DNA from: an uncultured Saprospiraceae bacterium
Lineage (GTDB): Bacteria; Bacteroidota; Bacteroidia; Chitinophagales; Saprospiraceae
Assembly (NCBI GenBank): GCA_938016265.1
Contig: CALLWB010000021.1
Span: forward strand, 61,359 to 125,358
Direction of reading: 5' to 3'
DNA length: 64,000 nt
In this document: piece by piece, positions 1 to 9,570 of the stretch
How the letters are laid out: each line of letters starts with the position of its first letter
How positions within the stretch are numbered: position 1 is the first letter of the stretch
Notes under the pieces: generated by a model
What the model was told of the DNA's origin: nothing
Databases searched by the model: none
The model's input: only the letters and a program-made list of their open reading frames with translations
Translations under genes and position numbers: made by a program

Positions 1-1
1 A

Positions 2-430
2 AGAGATGTCTTCGCAATCGTGCAAATGATCGCCAATGACAAACTAGGGCAGCTCAGAGAAAATTTTAGCGACCCACTTCCCGATAGCTATTATTCGGCC
101 TTCGAAAATATCACCAATGACCACAATCAAGAATTAATCGTCCTCGAAGATGACAATAAAAAAATAATCGGCACCTTACAATTGTCCTTCCTCCAATACC
201 TAACCTACCAAGGAGGCATCCGAGCCCAAATAGAAGCAGTACGAGTGCATCCCGACCACCGAGGAAAAGGAATCGGCGAAAAAATGTTTACCTGGGCAAT
301 CAACCGGGCAAAAGAACGAAATGCACACCTCGTCCAACTCACCACAGACAAGAAACGACCAGAAGCACTTCGATTTTATGAGAAACTTGGATTTAAAGCA
401 TCTCACGAAGGGATGAAATTGCATTTTTGA
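2..430 (+). CDS. GNAT-family N-acetyltransferase (5' end cut by window edge)
   Basis: This is a probable GNAT acetyltransferase, which transfers an acetyl group from acetyl-CoA to an amine; the substrate is unknown. The acetyl-CoA-binding motif A is clear (VHPDHRGKGIGEKMF), and it is followed by the usual C-terminal TTDKKRPEALRFYEKLGF segment. The frame is open to the left window edge. The codons before the GTG at 20 read RDVFAIV, which looks like the start of a GNAT fold (R-x-V-x-x-I-V-x-M). The GTG at 20 is therefore probably not the true start and only a few N-terminal residues are missing. The stop lies 10 bp before the next gene, so co-transcription is plausible. The family call is firm and the substrate is not inferable. 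Confidence 0.85.
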   Translation, partial: RDVFAIVQMIANDKLGQLRENFSDPLPDSYYSAFENITNDHNQELIVLEDDNKKIIGTLQLSFLQYLTYQGGIRAQIEAVRVHPDHRGKGIGEKMFTWAINRAKERNAHLVQLTTDKKRPEALRFYEKLGFKASHEGMKLHF

Positions 431-440
431 AGGGGATGAA

Positions 441-1259
441 ATGAGGAAAATAATACCACTTATTGTTTTATTAATTTTAAACGCTTGTACTTCTCAATAC
501 GACGAGTTAAATGGGCATTGGCATATTACCTTAGTGTCAAAAAACGACTTGCTTGGACACGGTAGAGCAATAATTGATTTTGAGGATAATTTCGGCATGT
601 GGAATAAAAATGTAGAAAATGCATGGGGTGGGTTTGGAATATTTCCGCAAGACGGTAATATTTTAGTGAGTAATTCAGCATGCTGGTCAGAAGAATTTAC
701 GTTTACGGTAGAAGGAGATTCCTTAAGTTTATTTAAGGAGGGAATTCTGAAATATGAAGGATATAAATGCGAATTGCAATGTTGCAACAAAGAAAAGGAT
801 TTTTTTTTATTATCCGATTTGAAGATAGAACTACCTATTTCGAAAGATTTACATATAGATAGTCAACTACAAAATAGAGATTTCTACCCAATCCAAATAC
901 TGATTTTTGGTAAAGATTTGAATGGGGAGATCACATTGGAATTTGGCCAGGATTTATCAAGACAGATTGAAATAGAATCCTGGATAAAAGAACTGGAAGG
1001 CCTGTATCAATATAAAGAAAATGGGGAGCATAAAATTTTGGTCTATATAGACAAAAGTATACAGTTATCAAGTATAAAAAAGGTATTACTCGAATTGGAA
1101 AAATGGGGAGTAAAAAAAATACACTATGCCACCAAGATGCCATTAAATTTGTCCCAAGAATATAAACCTATTCTGTACGAACTAGATGTCAAAGAGAATT
1201 TTGGAACAAACGCGATAAGTGATAATTTTCAAAATTGGATAGATGTAAATATGGAATAA
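441..1259 (+). CDS. putative lipoprotein, function unknown
   Basis: This encodes 272 residues with a short hydrophobic N-terminus ending in a lipobox-like LNAC (Cys16), so the mature protein is probably lipid-anchored in the periplasm or outer membrane. The residues just after it (about 20-110: NGHWHI..., then Trp/Gly-rich strands) resemble the lipocalin-like small beta-barrels often found in Bacteroidota lipoproteins; this is only an impression. A Cys-x3-CC cluster lies near residue 110-116. I do not recognise a family. It follows the acetyltransferase by 10 bp. An ATG at 436 is followed at once by a stop, so the ATG at 441 is used. Confidence 0.7.
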   Translation: MRKIIPLIVLLILNACTSQYDELNGHWHITLVSKNDLLGHGRAIIDFEDNFGMWNKNVENAWGGFGIFPQDGNILVSNSACWSEEFTFTVEGDSLSLFKEGILKYEGYKCELQCCNKEKDFFLLSDLKIELPISKDLHIDSQLQNRDFYPIQILIFGKDLNGEITLEFGQDLSRQIEIESWIKELEGLYQYKENGEHKILVYIDKSIQLSSIKKVLLELEKWGVKKIHYATKMPLNLSQEYKPILYELDVKENFGTNAISDNFQNWIDVNME

Positions 1260-1291
1260 AGAAGCTCCAATCCCTCAGAATCAATAAACAA

Positions 1292-1950
1292 ATGAAAATA
1301 TACGCAATAAGCGGCCTCGGTGCAGACAAAAGAGTGTTCCAATACCTAACTCTCAATGATCAGCTTATCCTATCGAATGGATCGACCCCAAACCTCAAGA
1401 ATCCATCGAAGCCTACGCCAGCCGCTTTGCTACAGTGATCAACACCAAGGAACGCTTCGCTATACTAGGAGTGAGTTTTGGAGGATTAGTCGCAGTAGAA
1501 ATCAGAAAAAAATTAAAACCAGCATTAACCATATTAATATCCTCCGCCGAAACTAAAAACGAACTGAGATCAATCTATCGCCTCATCGGAAAATCTAAAA
1601 TAATCAAGCTCCTTCCTAGGCAATTGTTCGACCCACCAAGAAAAATAGCCCACTGGCTATTTGGAACATCACACACAAAACTACTAAGCCAAATACTAGA
1701 TGACACCGACCTCCAATTTGCAAAATGGGCAGTCAACGCACTACTAAATTGGCAAAACACCACCCAACTAGCCCATCCAACATTAAAAATTAGTGGCACT
1801 AAAGACAAGCTAATTCCTCCACAAAAAGACAGTAAACAGATACGAATAGACCAAGGAGCCCATTTTATGATTGTAGACCGAGCAGCCGAAATTAGCAAAA
1901 TCATAAATGAAGAAATTAGGAAAATTGACCAACAATCAATATTATCCTAA
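1292..1950 (+). pseudogene. alpha/beta-hydrolase, reading frame broken near 1364-1369
   Basis: The first piece starts at ATG 1292 (MKIYAISGLGADKRVFQYL, the oxyanion-hole strand of a small alpha/beta-hydrolase). The second piece carries the nucleophile elbow GVSFGG and the late segments GTKDKLIPP (acid region) and GAHFMIVDRA (catalytic His). The two pieces lie in different frames. Read in the second frame, the bases from 1369 continue smoothly as PIEWIDPKPQESIEAYASRF, so a single missing base around 1364-1369 explains the break. Either the gene is a recent pseudogene or the assembly has an indel here. Apart from this the catalytic elements look intact. The pieces appear from 1292-1438 and 1369-1950. 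Confidence 0.75.
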
Positions 1951-1986
1951 TCAGAATCGCAACATCAAGCACAATCAACAACAATA

Positions 1987-2415
1987 TTGAAAACGCCAAA
2001 CAACAATAATCATGTGGAAGCACCAGAGGAGGTCTATCTATACAAAGGGCCGTCTCAAATTCCTGATTCCGGAGATGGATTGTTTACCGCAATAGATATC
2101 TATCAAGGAGAAACGATCGCTTTTTTTAAAGGAGAAATATTGACAGAGAATCAGGCAAAAACAAGAGCTGACGAAGGAAATGACCAATACTTTATCAATT
2201 TGCTGGATGGCAGTATAATGGACTCGCTTAACACTAAATGTTTTGCGAAATACGCCAATGATGCGAAAGGGCTCACCAATTCCAACTTTACTAACAACGC
2301 AAAAATCACCTTAGATGATAACGAAAAGGTATGCCTTGAAGCTACTAGGGATATAAATGCGGAGGAAGAATTGTTTTGCAGTTATGGCAAAGAATATTGG
2401 GAAAAACATGGTTAA
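1987..2415 (+). CDS. SET domain-containing protein
   Basis: This is a 142-residue stand-alone SET-domain protein, the fold of protein-lysine methyltransferases that use S-adenosylmethionine. Visible hallmarks are the early S-G-D-G-L-F-T segment (residues 28-34, matching the usual G-x-G-x-F/L-A), YAND at about 89-92 followed by NFTNNAKI (the position of the usual NHSC-x-PN), and the terminal EEELFCSYGKEYW (residues 126-138). The canonical NH-x-C is altered to NFTNNA, so activity is uncertain. There is no in-frame ATG between the upstream in-frame stop (1948-1950, the hydrolase stop) and the domain. TTG at 1987 is the most likely start, 36 bp after the hydrolase and in the same frame. The target is unknown. 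Confidence 0.75.
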   Translation: MKTPNNNNHVEAPEEVYLYKGPSQIPDSGDGLFTAIDIYQGETIAFFKGEILTENQAKTRADEGNDQYFINLLDGSIMDSLNTKCFAKYANDAKGLTNSNFTNNAKITLDDNEKVCLEATRDINAEEELFCSYGKEYWEKHG

Positions 2416-2581
2416 ACGTATTGGTTTTTAATGATTAACATTGATTACTAAGGGATTCTTTGGCAAGGCAATTCTGGTATTTTTTCAGTGGTACCTCGTT
2501 GAAAATTAAATTGCAAAGATCAAATTTTCTTAAAACGATTTTTAAGAGTAGGTTTATCAATAAATAAATATGGGGTTGAAA

Positions 2582-5500
2582 TTATTCAATCTTTAAAACA
2601 TGCTTCGTTAGTCCATACCGATCATCTTGATATTGCACAAAATATACGCCAGCATTCCAACGAGCGGTATTCAATGTAATATCATGTCGAACCTTCCAGT
2701 CTATTTGGTGACGATCGACCAGCTGGCCAAGATTGTTAAAAACTGTCAAAACGCCATAGTTGGGCTGCAATTCAGTGCTAAACAAGGTGATCTGCACATC
2801 TTCGCTAAATGGATTCGGGTATACGTCAAAATCAAAAGTTTCTTGAACAGGATTGTCCATCCCAACATAAAGATCTACGCAATCGGGAATACCATTTTGA
2901 TTTAGATCAATGCCATCATCCTCCCCAGGACATTCGTCATTCGCATTACAAACCATATCGCCATCATCGTCCTCGAACGTACCTACACAGTTACAATTCG
3001 TATCGTAAAGGTCATTCCCAGTGCAAACATCATTGTCGTCACATGGATCACCTACTACACATCCAAGGCTAACATCAACAGTAATTTGATCTAGCGCAAA
3101 GTCGCTGGTGAAACCACTGGTCGTGCCAGTAAATCGATAAAGCAATGTGCCACCAGTATAGATGCTAAGATCAATGGTTGTATGCTGCCAGCTATCTCCC
3201 TGATCACCGGAAAGCGACCAGATACTTGCCCAGGTAGCACCAGTATCAACTGAAACTTCTAGCGTTAATATACCCATATCTTCGCCATACATATGATACC
3301 AAAAATCAATGGTTGCCATGGTTGGAGTCGTCAAATCATAACAACTACTTTGAAATTGAGCACGTTTAGAAAGGTGGTTTGGAGAAGAAGACTCTGTGAA
3401 AAAATAATTGGTGCCTTGATAAGCGGCAGTCGGACCCGTATCTGAGGAAGGAGTTCCTCCAGCGTTGACTTCCCAATCGAAGTCATCATTCTCGCTTTGG
3501 CAAATAGTGCCCAATCCATTTTCAAAATCTTCTATATGTGGGTAGGAAGAAATGGTTCCAATGCAAGTGCAAGATGGTCCTTCAAAGCAGTCAGGGACTC
3601 CATTTTGATTTAGATCAATCCTGTCATCTTGCCCTGGACACTGGTCATTTGCATCACAAACCGTATCGCTATCAGCATCCTGAAAGGTACCGGAACAAGT
3701 GCAATCACTTAGGAAAACGTCATTTGCAGTGCAAGGATCATTGTCTTCACATGCAGCACCTACTGTACATCCAACACCCACTTCAATGGTAATCTGATCT
3801 AAAGCAATATCACTGGTCCAGTCAGAATCAGTGGTTCCTGTGAATCGATAGTTCAAGAGGCCACCAACATAATTTGTTAAATAAACAATTTCGTTTTTCC
3901 AGATATCACCTTGATCTTCACTAATCGACCAAATAGGCGTCCAGGTAAAGCCAGCGTCAACGGAAACTTCAAGCACTAATGTTCCCATGTTCTCCCCAAA
4001 CATATGGTACCAAAAGTCAATGTATGCCTGGTTTTGACTAGTCAAATCATAACAAGCACTTTGAAATCTTGCTACTTTTGTAGGGTAATTTGATCCAGAA
4101 GACTCTGTATAAAAGTAATTGTTTCCCTGGTAAGCCCCAGAAGGACCCGTATCGTTGGAAGCCGTGCTGCCTGATTCAATGCTCCAGTCAAAATCATCGG
4201 TAGTTTCTTGACAAAGGTCACCAAGGCCATTTTCGAAGTCCTCTATGTGTGGATACAAAGAAATGACGTTGTTACAAATACAATCGGGCGTCACTTCTTC
4301 TAGTACCACACTAGAAAAAGAAACACAATTGTTTGCATCCGTTACATGAACGGAATAGGTGCCAGCAGGTAAATTATTGATCGCATCAGTATTTACCCCA
4401 TTATTCCAAGTATATTGGTAAGGTCCTGTTCCTCCAGAAATGTCGGCTATAGCGGAACCATTGTTTCCGTTAGTTGGATCTGTCGATGTAATGCCTACCG
4501 AAAAATTGCACGCTCCTGCTCCTGTATTTAATGATATATTGTCTAGCGCAATATCAGAGGCAAAGTCTGAACCAGTAAGCCCAGAAAATCGAAAAGCAAA
4601 TAAACCACCTGTGTAGTTACTTACATCTACACTCGTGCTATACCAAGAATCCCCCTGATCTCCTGATAATGACCAAACAGAATTCCAGGAAGCTCCATCA
4701 TCGGTGGTTACCTCCAATTCAAGGCTCCCCATATCGTCACCATACATGTGGTAAGAGAAGGAAATTCCTGCTGTATTGTAAATGGATAAGTCGTAACAGG
4801 GACCGCCCAGCACAGCCGACTTGGATGGGTTGTTTGGGTTACTGGCCTCCATGTAGATATAATTGTTGCTGCCGCCGGCTCCTGATGTTGGCCCCGTGTT
4901 GTTGGAAGGCGTATCTTCGCTATTAATTCTCCAATCAAAGTCATCTCCTGATTCATTACAGTAGTCCCCCATGCCAGATTCAAATCCGTGAGAAGAGGGT
5001 AGTGTCGTCTGATAGGCCTGACATCCATCACATATGGAGTTTGGGGTAATTAGAATGCGTTGAGCAATAGATCGTTCCCCTTTTATTCCATTTCCATTTG
5101 CTGCAACGGCAAACCAATATTCCTGATTAGCTTGTAGATTTGTGAGTGAATAGTTTGCTACAGAAGAATTTCCTATTACCTCCATGTACTTCACCCCTAA
5201 TTGATAAACATCATAAGAGGTAGCTCCGCTGACTGGATCCCAGGAAATGGTAGTACCGTTTTGTGAGGAACTACCAGAGATGATATTTGAAGGTACTGGA
5301 AAAATGTTGAAGGTTTGCTCGGATACGTCTGACTGGCCTCCTCTAGATACTCTTACTAGTGCGAGTCCTGATGCACTAGCTGGCACCACCCAGTCGATTA
5401 AGCGTTGATCACCAGGCACTGACCCAATAGATGACCACGTGGTACCGTTGTTCGTAGAATATTCTACTAGGAAGGTTCCAATTGATCCAAAGGCATCCCA

Positions 5501-7450
5501 GTGAATGATTTCTGTTCTACCCGGTATTAAACTTTCGCCACCTAAGGGGTAGGTAACTTTAATGTCGTTTTCAATAAAAGAATAAACGACAACATACTCC
5601 TGCGGCCCCATTGGTACATTAAATCCACTAATATCAATATTATAATTTCCTGCTGCTGGATTGTCAATAGAAACCTGCTCCATGTTGTTTAATCGGTCAA
5701 TTCCATTAGTTGCGGGGGTGTTTAATGCAGTGGGATTTGGTGTGTGATCTAAAATATAGGGTAGCAAATTACCATTTACGCTCAAATCCAGATCATTTAC
5801 TAATGCTTGAGTGACATTCGGTGCAGCAGCGGGATCATGCCAGTAAACCATGATTCTTAGTTGACCTAATCCAGGAGGTACATTAATGATATGATTGTTG
5901 TTTTGTCCTTGCAAAATTGTAGAGAAGATAAACTGATTATCAGCAATAATGTCGTATGCTCTTCCGGTGTTAATAAGTCCCCATCCATAGATGAAATCCG
6001 GGCCTTTATTACCAAGATCTGTAGCAGAATTTAAAGCAGCAGCTTTTATTAGCGAAGAGGGGGGATCAACTCCTCCGTTAAAAGATCGGTACGCCTCATA
6101 AAGTTGGCCGAGGTTGCCAGCCATGCTGGGGGCGGCGGCAGATGTTCCTCCAAATGGAGAATAGGCATTATTGGGATCAGTGGAGACCTGTCCGGCACCA
6201 TGACCAGCAATATCTGGTTTGATACGACCATCATGAGCAGGACCTCTTGAACTGGAGCCGACGATAGTTGCGTCTTCATACAAATTGGCGGTGGTCATCA
6301 CATTTTTACCCATTTTATGTCCTCCGGTAACATTTCCCCACTGGTTGCCCGCTCCATAACCGCAATCATTATTGTTAGAATTTCCTGCAGAAAAAACGTG
6401 CAGCAAGGTTGGATTGAAATAAGTTTGATTGTCAACAGTTTCAGTAGATGTCGTATATCCTGCATTACAACCATTGGAGTAAGAAGAATTCGTAATTAGC
6501 ACTCCATCATACAGGTGCAAGTCAAGCGTATTGTCTTGAAAAGTTGGTTCATAACCAATGACAGAAACATCTGCTCCAGAAGCGCCACTTTCTGCGCTGG
6601 GGTCTAGATTTCCTGCAGCTGCCATTACACCTGCGACACTATCTCCATGCGTACCACCATCATCAGTATCCAGGTTGTTCAATCTTCCTTGAAAATCAAT
6701 ATGTGGTCCAACATTTCCGTCATCACGTACAAGCATGCCAATCCCCGCCGCATTAAATCGCAATCCGCCAGAAAGATCGTTATTGATCAGGTTTGATTTT
6801 TGAACTGTTCTTCCTTCTGTTGATTCTTTTTCTCCAGGCTCGTCGATGATTTCGATGTATCTAACCCAAGGCAATTGAGCTACTTGTAGCACCTCCGTTT
6901 TTGATAATGTCAGGTAGGCGAATCGGGTGTTTCTTCCATAGTATTCAATGGGCAGTTCCAAATTAGCAAGGTCCGATTCAAAAGAGGTTACTTCCAACCC
7001 CTTCATGGCAATCACTGCAACCTTTGCGTTGTTTTCGACCTGGGCATGAGCAGGAATGTCCCAATCGGTAAGGCGGTATTCTATCTTTGTGGCTGGAGTT
7101 ATTTTAGAAACCACCCTAGCCGAAGTTTTTAGTAGATTGTTTTTTGGGAATGCACTTGGTATTTCTACCAAAAATGCATTTTCAGGAATGTATTCTAAAA
7201 ATTTCATTCCGGCAGATCGAAGCAAAGATTGTTCCTCCACTGTTGGGGCTTTGCTAAACTGGATGATCCGAAAATAGGCATTATTGACCAAATCCGATGG
7301 CGTTTTTCCTTCAACAAACGATTTCACGTTTGACTCATAAGTAAGTGTTCCTGTACTCTGAAAGAGCAAACCCTGCTTGTTTTGAGAAAATAGGAGCACA
7401 GGAATCATTAAAAAAACAAAAATGAGCATTTTCTTAAGAGAAGAAATCAT
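2582..7450 (-). CDS. secreted S8 (subtilisin-like) serine protease with MAM-like modules and T9SS type A sorting domain
   Basis: This 1622-residue exoprotease is predicted to be secreted by T9SS. Order: signal peptide 1-22 (ends LLFSQ); propeptide about 25-215; S8 catalytic domain about 225-520 with Asp243 (RDDG), His268 (GGTHGDS), SAGN oxyanion loop at 354-357 and Ser437 (GGTSAAAP); a beta-sandwich after the protease (about 520-640); an Ig-like segment; an FN3 domain; then three MAM-like jelly-roll modules, each preceded by a Cys-rich knot. One SprB-type repeat lies between the first and second modules, and two short Asp/Cys-rich calcium-type linkers (C-x-DND-x-C, DLNQNGIPDC) follow the later ones. 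The C-terminus is a type A sorting domain (VYPNPFSEDVQ to HVLKIE). All catalytic residues are present. It is paralogous to the protease at 47033-52999. The signal peptide supports the ATG at 7450. Confidence 0.93.
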   Translation of the reverse strand: MISSLKKMLIFVFLMIPVLLFSQNKQGLLFQSTGTLTYESNVKSFVEGKTPSDLVNNAYFRIIQFSKAPTVEEQSLLRSAGMKFLEYIPENAFLVEIPSAFPKNNLLKTSARVVSKITPATKIEYRLTDWDIPAHAQVENNAKVAVIAMKGLEVTSFESDLANLELPIEYYGRNTRFAYLTLSKTEVLQVAQLPWVRYIEIIDEPGEKESTEGRTVQKSNLINNDLSGGLRFNAAGIGMLVRDDGNVGPHIDFQGRLNNLDTDDGGTHGDSVAGVMAAAGNLDPSAESGASGADVSVIGYEPTFQDNTLDLHLYDGVLITNSSYSNGCNAGYTTSTETVDNQTYFNPTLLHVFSAGNSNNNDCGYGAGNQWGNVTGGHKMGKNVMTTANLYEDATIVGSSSRGPAHDGRIKPDIAGHGAGQVSTDPNNAYSPFGGTSAAAPSMAGNLGQLYEAYRSFNGGVDPPSSLIKAAALNSATDLGNKGPDFIYGWGLINTGRAYDIIADNQFIFSTILQGQNNNHIINVPPGLGQLRIMVYWHDPAAAPNVTQALVNDLDLSVNGNLLPYILDHTPNPTALNTPATNGIDRLNNMEQVSIDNPAAGNYNIDISGFNVPMGPQEYVVVYSFIENDIKVTYPLGGESLIPGRTEIIHWDAFGSIGTFLVEYSTNNGTTWSSIGSVPGDQRLIDWVVPASASGLALVRVSRGGQSDVSEQTFNIFPVPSNIISGSSSQNGTTISWDPVSGATSYDVYQLGVKYMEVIGNSSVANYSLTNLQANQEYWFAVAANGNGIKGERSIAQRILITPNSICDGCQAYQTTLPSSHGFESGMGDYCNESGDDFDWRINSEDTPSNNTGPTSGAGGSNNYIYMEASNPNNPSKSAVLGGPCYDLSIYNTAGISFSYHMYGDDMGSLELEVTTDDGASWNSVWSLSGDQGDSWYSTSVDVSNYTGGLFAFRFSGLTGSDFASDIALDNISLNTGAGACNFSVGITSTDPTNGNNGSAIADISGGTGPYQYTWNNGVNTDAINNLPAGTYSVHVTDANNCVSFSSVVLEEVTPDCICNNVISLYPHIEDFENGLGDLCQETTDDFDWSIESGSTASNDTGPSGAYQGNNYFYTESSGSNYPTKVARFQSACYDLTSQNQAYIDFWYHMFGENMGTLVLEVSVDAGFTWTPIWSISEDQGDIWKNEIVYLTNYVGGLLNYRFTGTTDSDWTSDIALDQITIEVGVGCTVGAACEDNDPCTANDVFLSDCTCSGTFQDADSDTVCDANDQCPGQDDRIDLNQNGVPDCFEGPSCTCIGTISSYPHIEDFENGLGTICQSENDDFDWEVNAGGTPSSDTGPTAAYQGTNYFFTESSSPNHLSKRAQFQSSCYDLTTPTMATIDFWYHMYGEDMGILTLEVSVDTGATWASIWSLSGDQGDSWQHTTIDLSIYTGGTLLYRFTGTTSGFTSDFALDQITVDVSLGCVVGDPCDDNDVCTGNDLYDTNCNCVGTFEDDDGDMVCNANDECPGEDDGIDLNQNGIPDCVDLYVGMDNPVQETFDFDVYPNPFSEDVQITLFSTELQPNYGVLTVFNNLGQLVDRHQIDWKVRHDITLNTARWNAGVYFVQYQDDRYGLTKHVLKIE

Positions 7451-7997
7451 AGTTATAGTGTTATTGTAGGAAAGAATATTGAATCCGATTTCGTACCAGG
7501 GTAAGGTGAGAAACGAAATAAAACGGGAACATGCTATTCAATAGCTTGGTAATAAACTATCTATCAGTTTGTCAATTACTTTTTAAAAAAGCCTCATAAC
7601 ATATGCTCTAATATACTTATTTAAACTGTAGAATAAGATGATTTGTTCATCATTATAATAAATTTAACATAAGCAACTACGTAGATTTAGTAAGGATTTC
7701 AAGTAGTTTGTCTAGCAGCAAAAGAAGAAAACATCGAATCTCAACTATCAATTTCTAATCTTGCCATTCTTGTAATGAGATTTGTTTAAACCCATGGGGA
7801 ACAATGCAATAAGGAGTGGAAATTACTTTGTTTGAAAGTTATAATGTGAGTCAACTACTTTGATGTTTGCAATTATGCAGAAAGCATAGGAGATACGCAA
7901 TCGCGTCCACTTCCGTCTTTTGTCCTGCTTGTCCCTGCGCCGGCTCACTTTGCTAGAGCAAGTTCGGCTAGTTTTTGCATGGGGTAGGGCGAATCTA
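7451..7997. other. intergenic, 547 bp
   Basis: No credible gene is present. Most of it is AT-rich and should hold the promoter of the - strand protease, but I could not place a convincing TTG/TAnnTTTG pair. About 7895-7985 is markedly GC-richer than its surroundings and codes for nothing obvious in six frames. It could be the worn end of a repeat or mobile element. Confidence 0.5.
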
Positions 7998-9404
7998 TTA
8001 AGCTTTCAGTTGCTTCAAAAACCAATATTTTTCTGGTAAAGGGTTTAGGGTGTTGACTTCTGAGGTCAAGGCAGCCCTTGCTTGCTTGTCAAACGGATTT
8101 AGATTGGCCAAATTGTTCAAACAATTGATGAAGTTTTGATAGTTGGTGCGATGATAACTTATGACTTGTTTACGACGAATAAACGTCTGAAAATTACCAA
8201 TAAGCGCTTCTAAAGCGTCTAAATCTCCTAGTTCATAATACATTTTTGCCAAGAGGATTTTTGTGTCGAAATTCACATAGGCATCATCACTTAGAGCGGT
8301 CGTCATCAGCAGGGAAAGCGCTTTGTCGTAGGCCTGGATGGAGTAATTGAGTTTGGCCAGATTGAAATGGTAGGTCTCTTCCTTGTAGACCGGGTCGAGC
8401 AGGTCTTTGTACGATTCAATAAACTGTTTGGCCCAGTCATATTCTTCCAGTCGAAGGCCGATTGCGATAGCATTTTTATAGGTAAATCTGCTGATTTGCC
8501 CATTGGTGAGCAAGTAGCCCTGTTCAACACCGACCTTATACAATTCTAGGGTTGCACTCATTTGTTCATGTTGATCTTTATTGATAAAACGTATGCCAAT
8601 GTTGACGGCATGCAGATAGATGTCGCGGATTTCTTCTTGACTAAACAAGTGCCCGTTGGAAATGATTTTTTGCTGCAATTGGTTGAAGTGGTTTGGGTTG
8701 TCGGTTTCGGTGAGGGCGAGGTAGACGTAGTAATAAATACCGATGGCGGGGATATTGTACAATTGTTTGCGGTTTACTTCCTGGATGATTTGATGGATGA
8801 TACCGAAGTCGTATTCCGCTTTGTAAACATTTTTGTGAGAAAGCATGGAGCAGGTTTGGCGCAGTCGGTTGGCGAAGTAGCTGATGTCCAGATGGTCGGC
8901 GACCACTTGCAGGTTGGTTGCTGTAGTTCGTTTTTTATCGATGAGGGCGAAGTATTTTTCCTGTTCTAATTGATAATTGTTGTAGTGAAAGCTCATGTCT
9001 TTTGTAGGTGCTTTTTCCAGCGCACTAGAAGACCGTTTTACTGAGGAATCAAAGAGTTTCCAGAGCTGGCGCTTGCGATAGGAGGTAGAAAGTGCGATCA
9101 ATTCGGAAGGTTTGTTTTGATAAAGTTCTTGGTAGGCGAGAAACTGTTCTAGCACTTTCAGGAGGTAAGACATCACATCTCTTATTTTTTTGTCATTGTA
9201 CGGCTCATTTGGAAACAATTGCTCGAAAGCCATCGTTTTGTCCATCACAGACGTTCTATATCTAAGCTTACTTCTGATGTACTCGAAAAGAAGAACCACA
9301 TTTTTATGCTGATTAAACAATTTGGAGTTGATAAATCGACTGAATTGTCGACGTTCGTCTTCCTTTAATGTTTGGATGATAGAAACTAATTTGGAATTTT
9401 TCAT
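7998..9404 (-). CDS. helical-repeat protein of unknown function (family copy A)
   Basis: This is a soluble 468-residue protein with no signal peptide or membrane segment. The N-terminus (KNSKLVSIIQTLKEDERRQF) and the tail (LPEKYWFLKQLKA) match the gene at 58159-59625 well. The central and C-terminal two thirds are helical, with TPR-like pairs such as LRLEEYDWAKQFIESYKD and KMYYELGDLDALEALIGNF. I know similar proteins from many Bacteroidota genomes as uncharacterised proteins beginning with KNSKL. It is head to head with the secreted protein at 9571 (166 bp apart). That is the same arrangement as the two other copies here, which hints at a regulatory or accessory role for the neighbouring cargo gene. 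No enzyme motif is visible. Confidence 0.8.
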   Translation of the reverse strand: MKNSKLVSIIQTLKEDERRQFSRFINSKLFNQHKNVVLLFEYIRSKLRYRTSVMDKTMAFEQLFPNEPYNDKKIRDVMSYLLKVLEQFLAYQELYQNKPSELIALSTSYRKRQLWKLFDSSVKRSSSALEKAPTKDMSFHYNNYQLEQEKYFALIDKKRTTATNLQVVADHLDISYFANRLRQTCSMLSHKNVYKAEYDFGIIHQIIQEVNRKQLYNIPAIGIYYYVYLALTETDNPNHFNQLQQKIISNGHLFSQEEIRDIYLHAVNIGIRFINKDQHEQMSATLELYKVGVEQGYLLTNGQISRFTYKNAIAIGLRLEEYDWAKQFIESYKDLLDPVYKEETYHFNLAKLNYSIQAYDKALSLLMTTALSDDAYVNFDTKILLAKMYYELGDLDALEALIGNFQTFIRRKQVISYHRTNYQNFINCLNNLANLNPFDKQARAALTSEVNTLNPLPEKYWFLKQLKA

Positions 9405-9523
9405 TTTACCGACAATTTATCTACATAGAGCTTGTTTAGTAGTTAATATAGGAAATTATTCACGTAAAAATTCCGACAATTTGAATTATTTGTCTTTGAG
9501 ATTCTAGTTGTTTTAGGTGACTT

Positions 9524-9550
9524 TTGAAGTATGCAATAATTATTACCTTG
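9524..9550 (+). promoter_or_regulatory. possible Bacteroidota-type promoter for 9571
   Basis: TTG at 9524-9526 is followed after 17 bp by TACCTTG (9544-9550), a near match to the Bacteroidota -33 TTG / -7 TAnnTTTG pair. It lies 20 bp before the ATG. The -7 box is imperfect, so this is tentative. Confidence 0.25.
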
Positions 9551-9570
9551 AATTTACAACACTATTTTAT

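Noticed and set aside
2528..2547. AT-only inverted repeat considered as terminator for the first protease
   Set aside because: The stem has almost no GC and no T run on either strand in the right place.
8562..8969. 135-codon + strand open frame opposite helical gene A
   Set aside because: It is the antisense shadow of a better supported gene, with low-complexity hydrophobic content and no start context.
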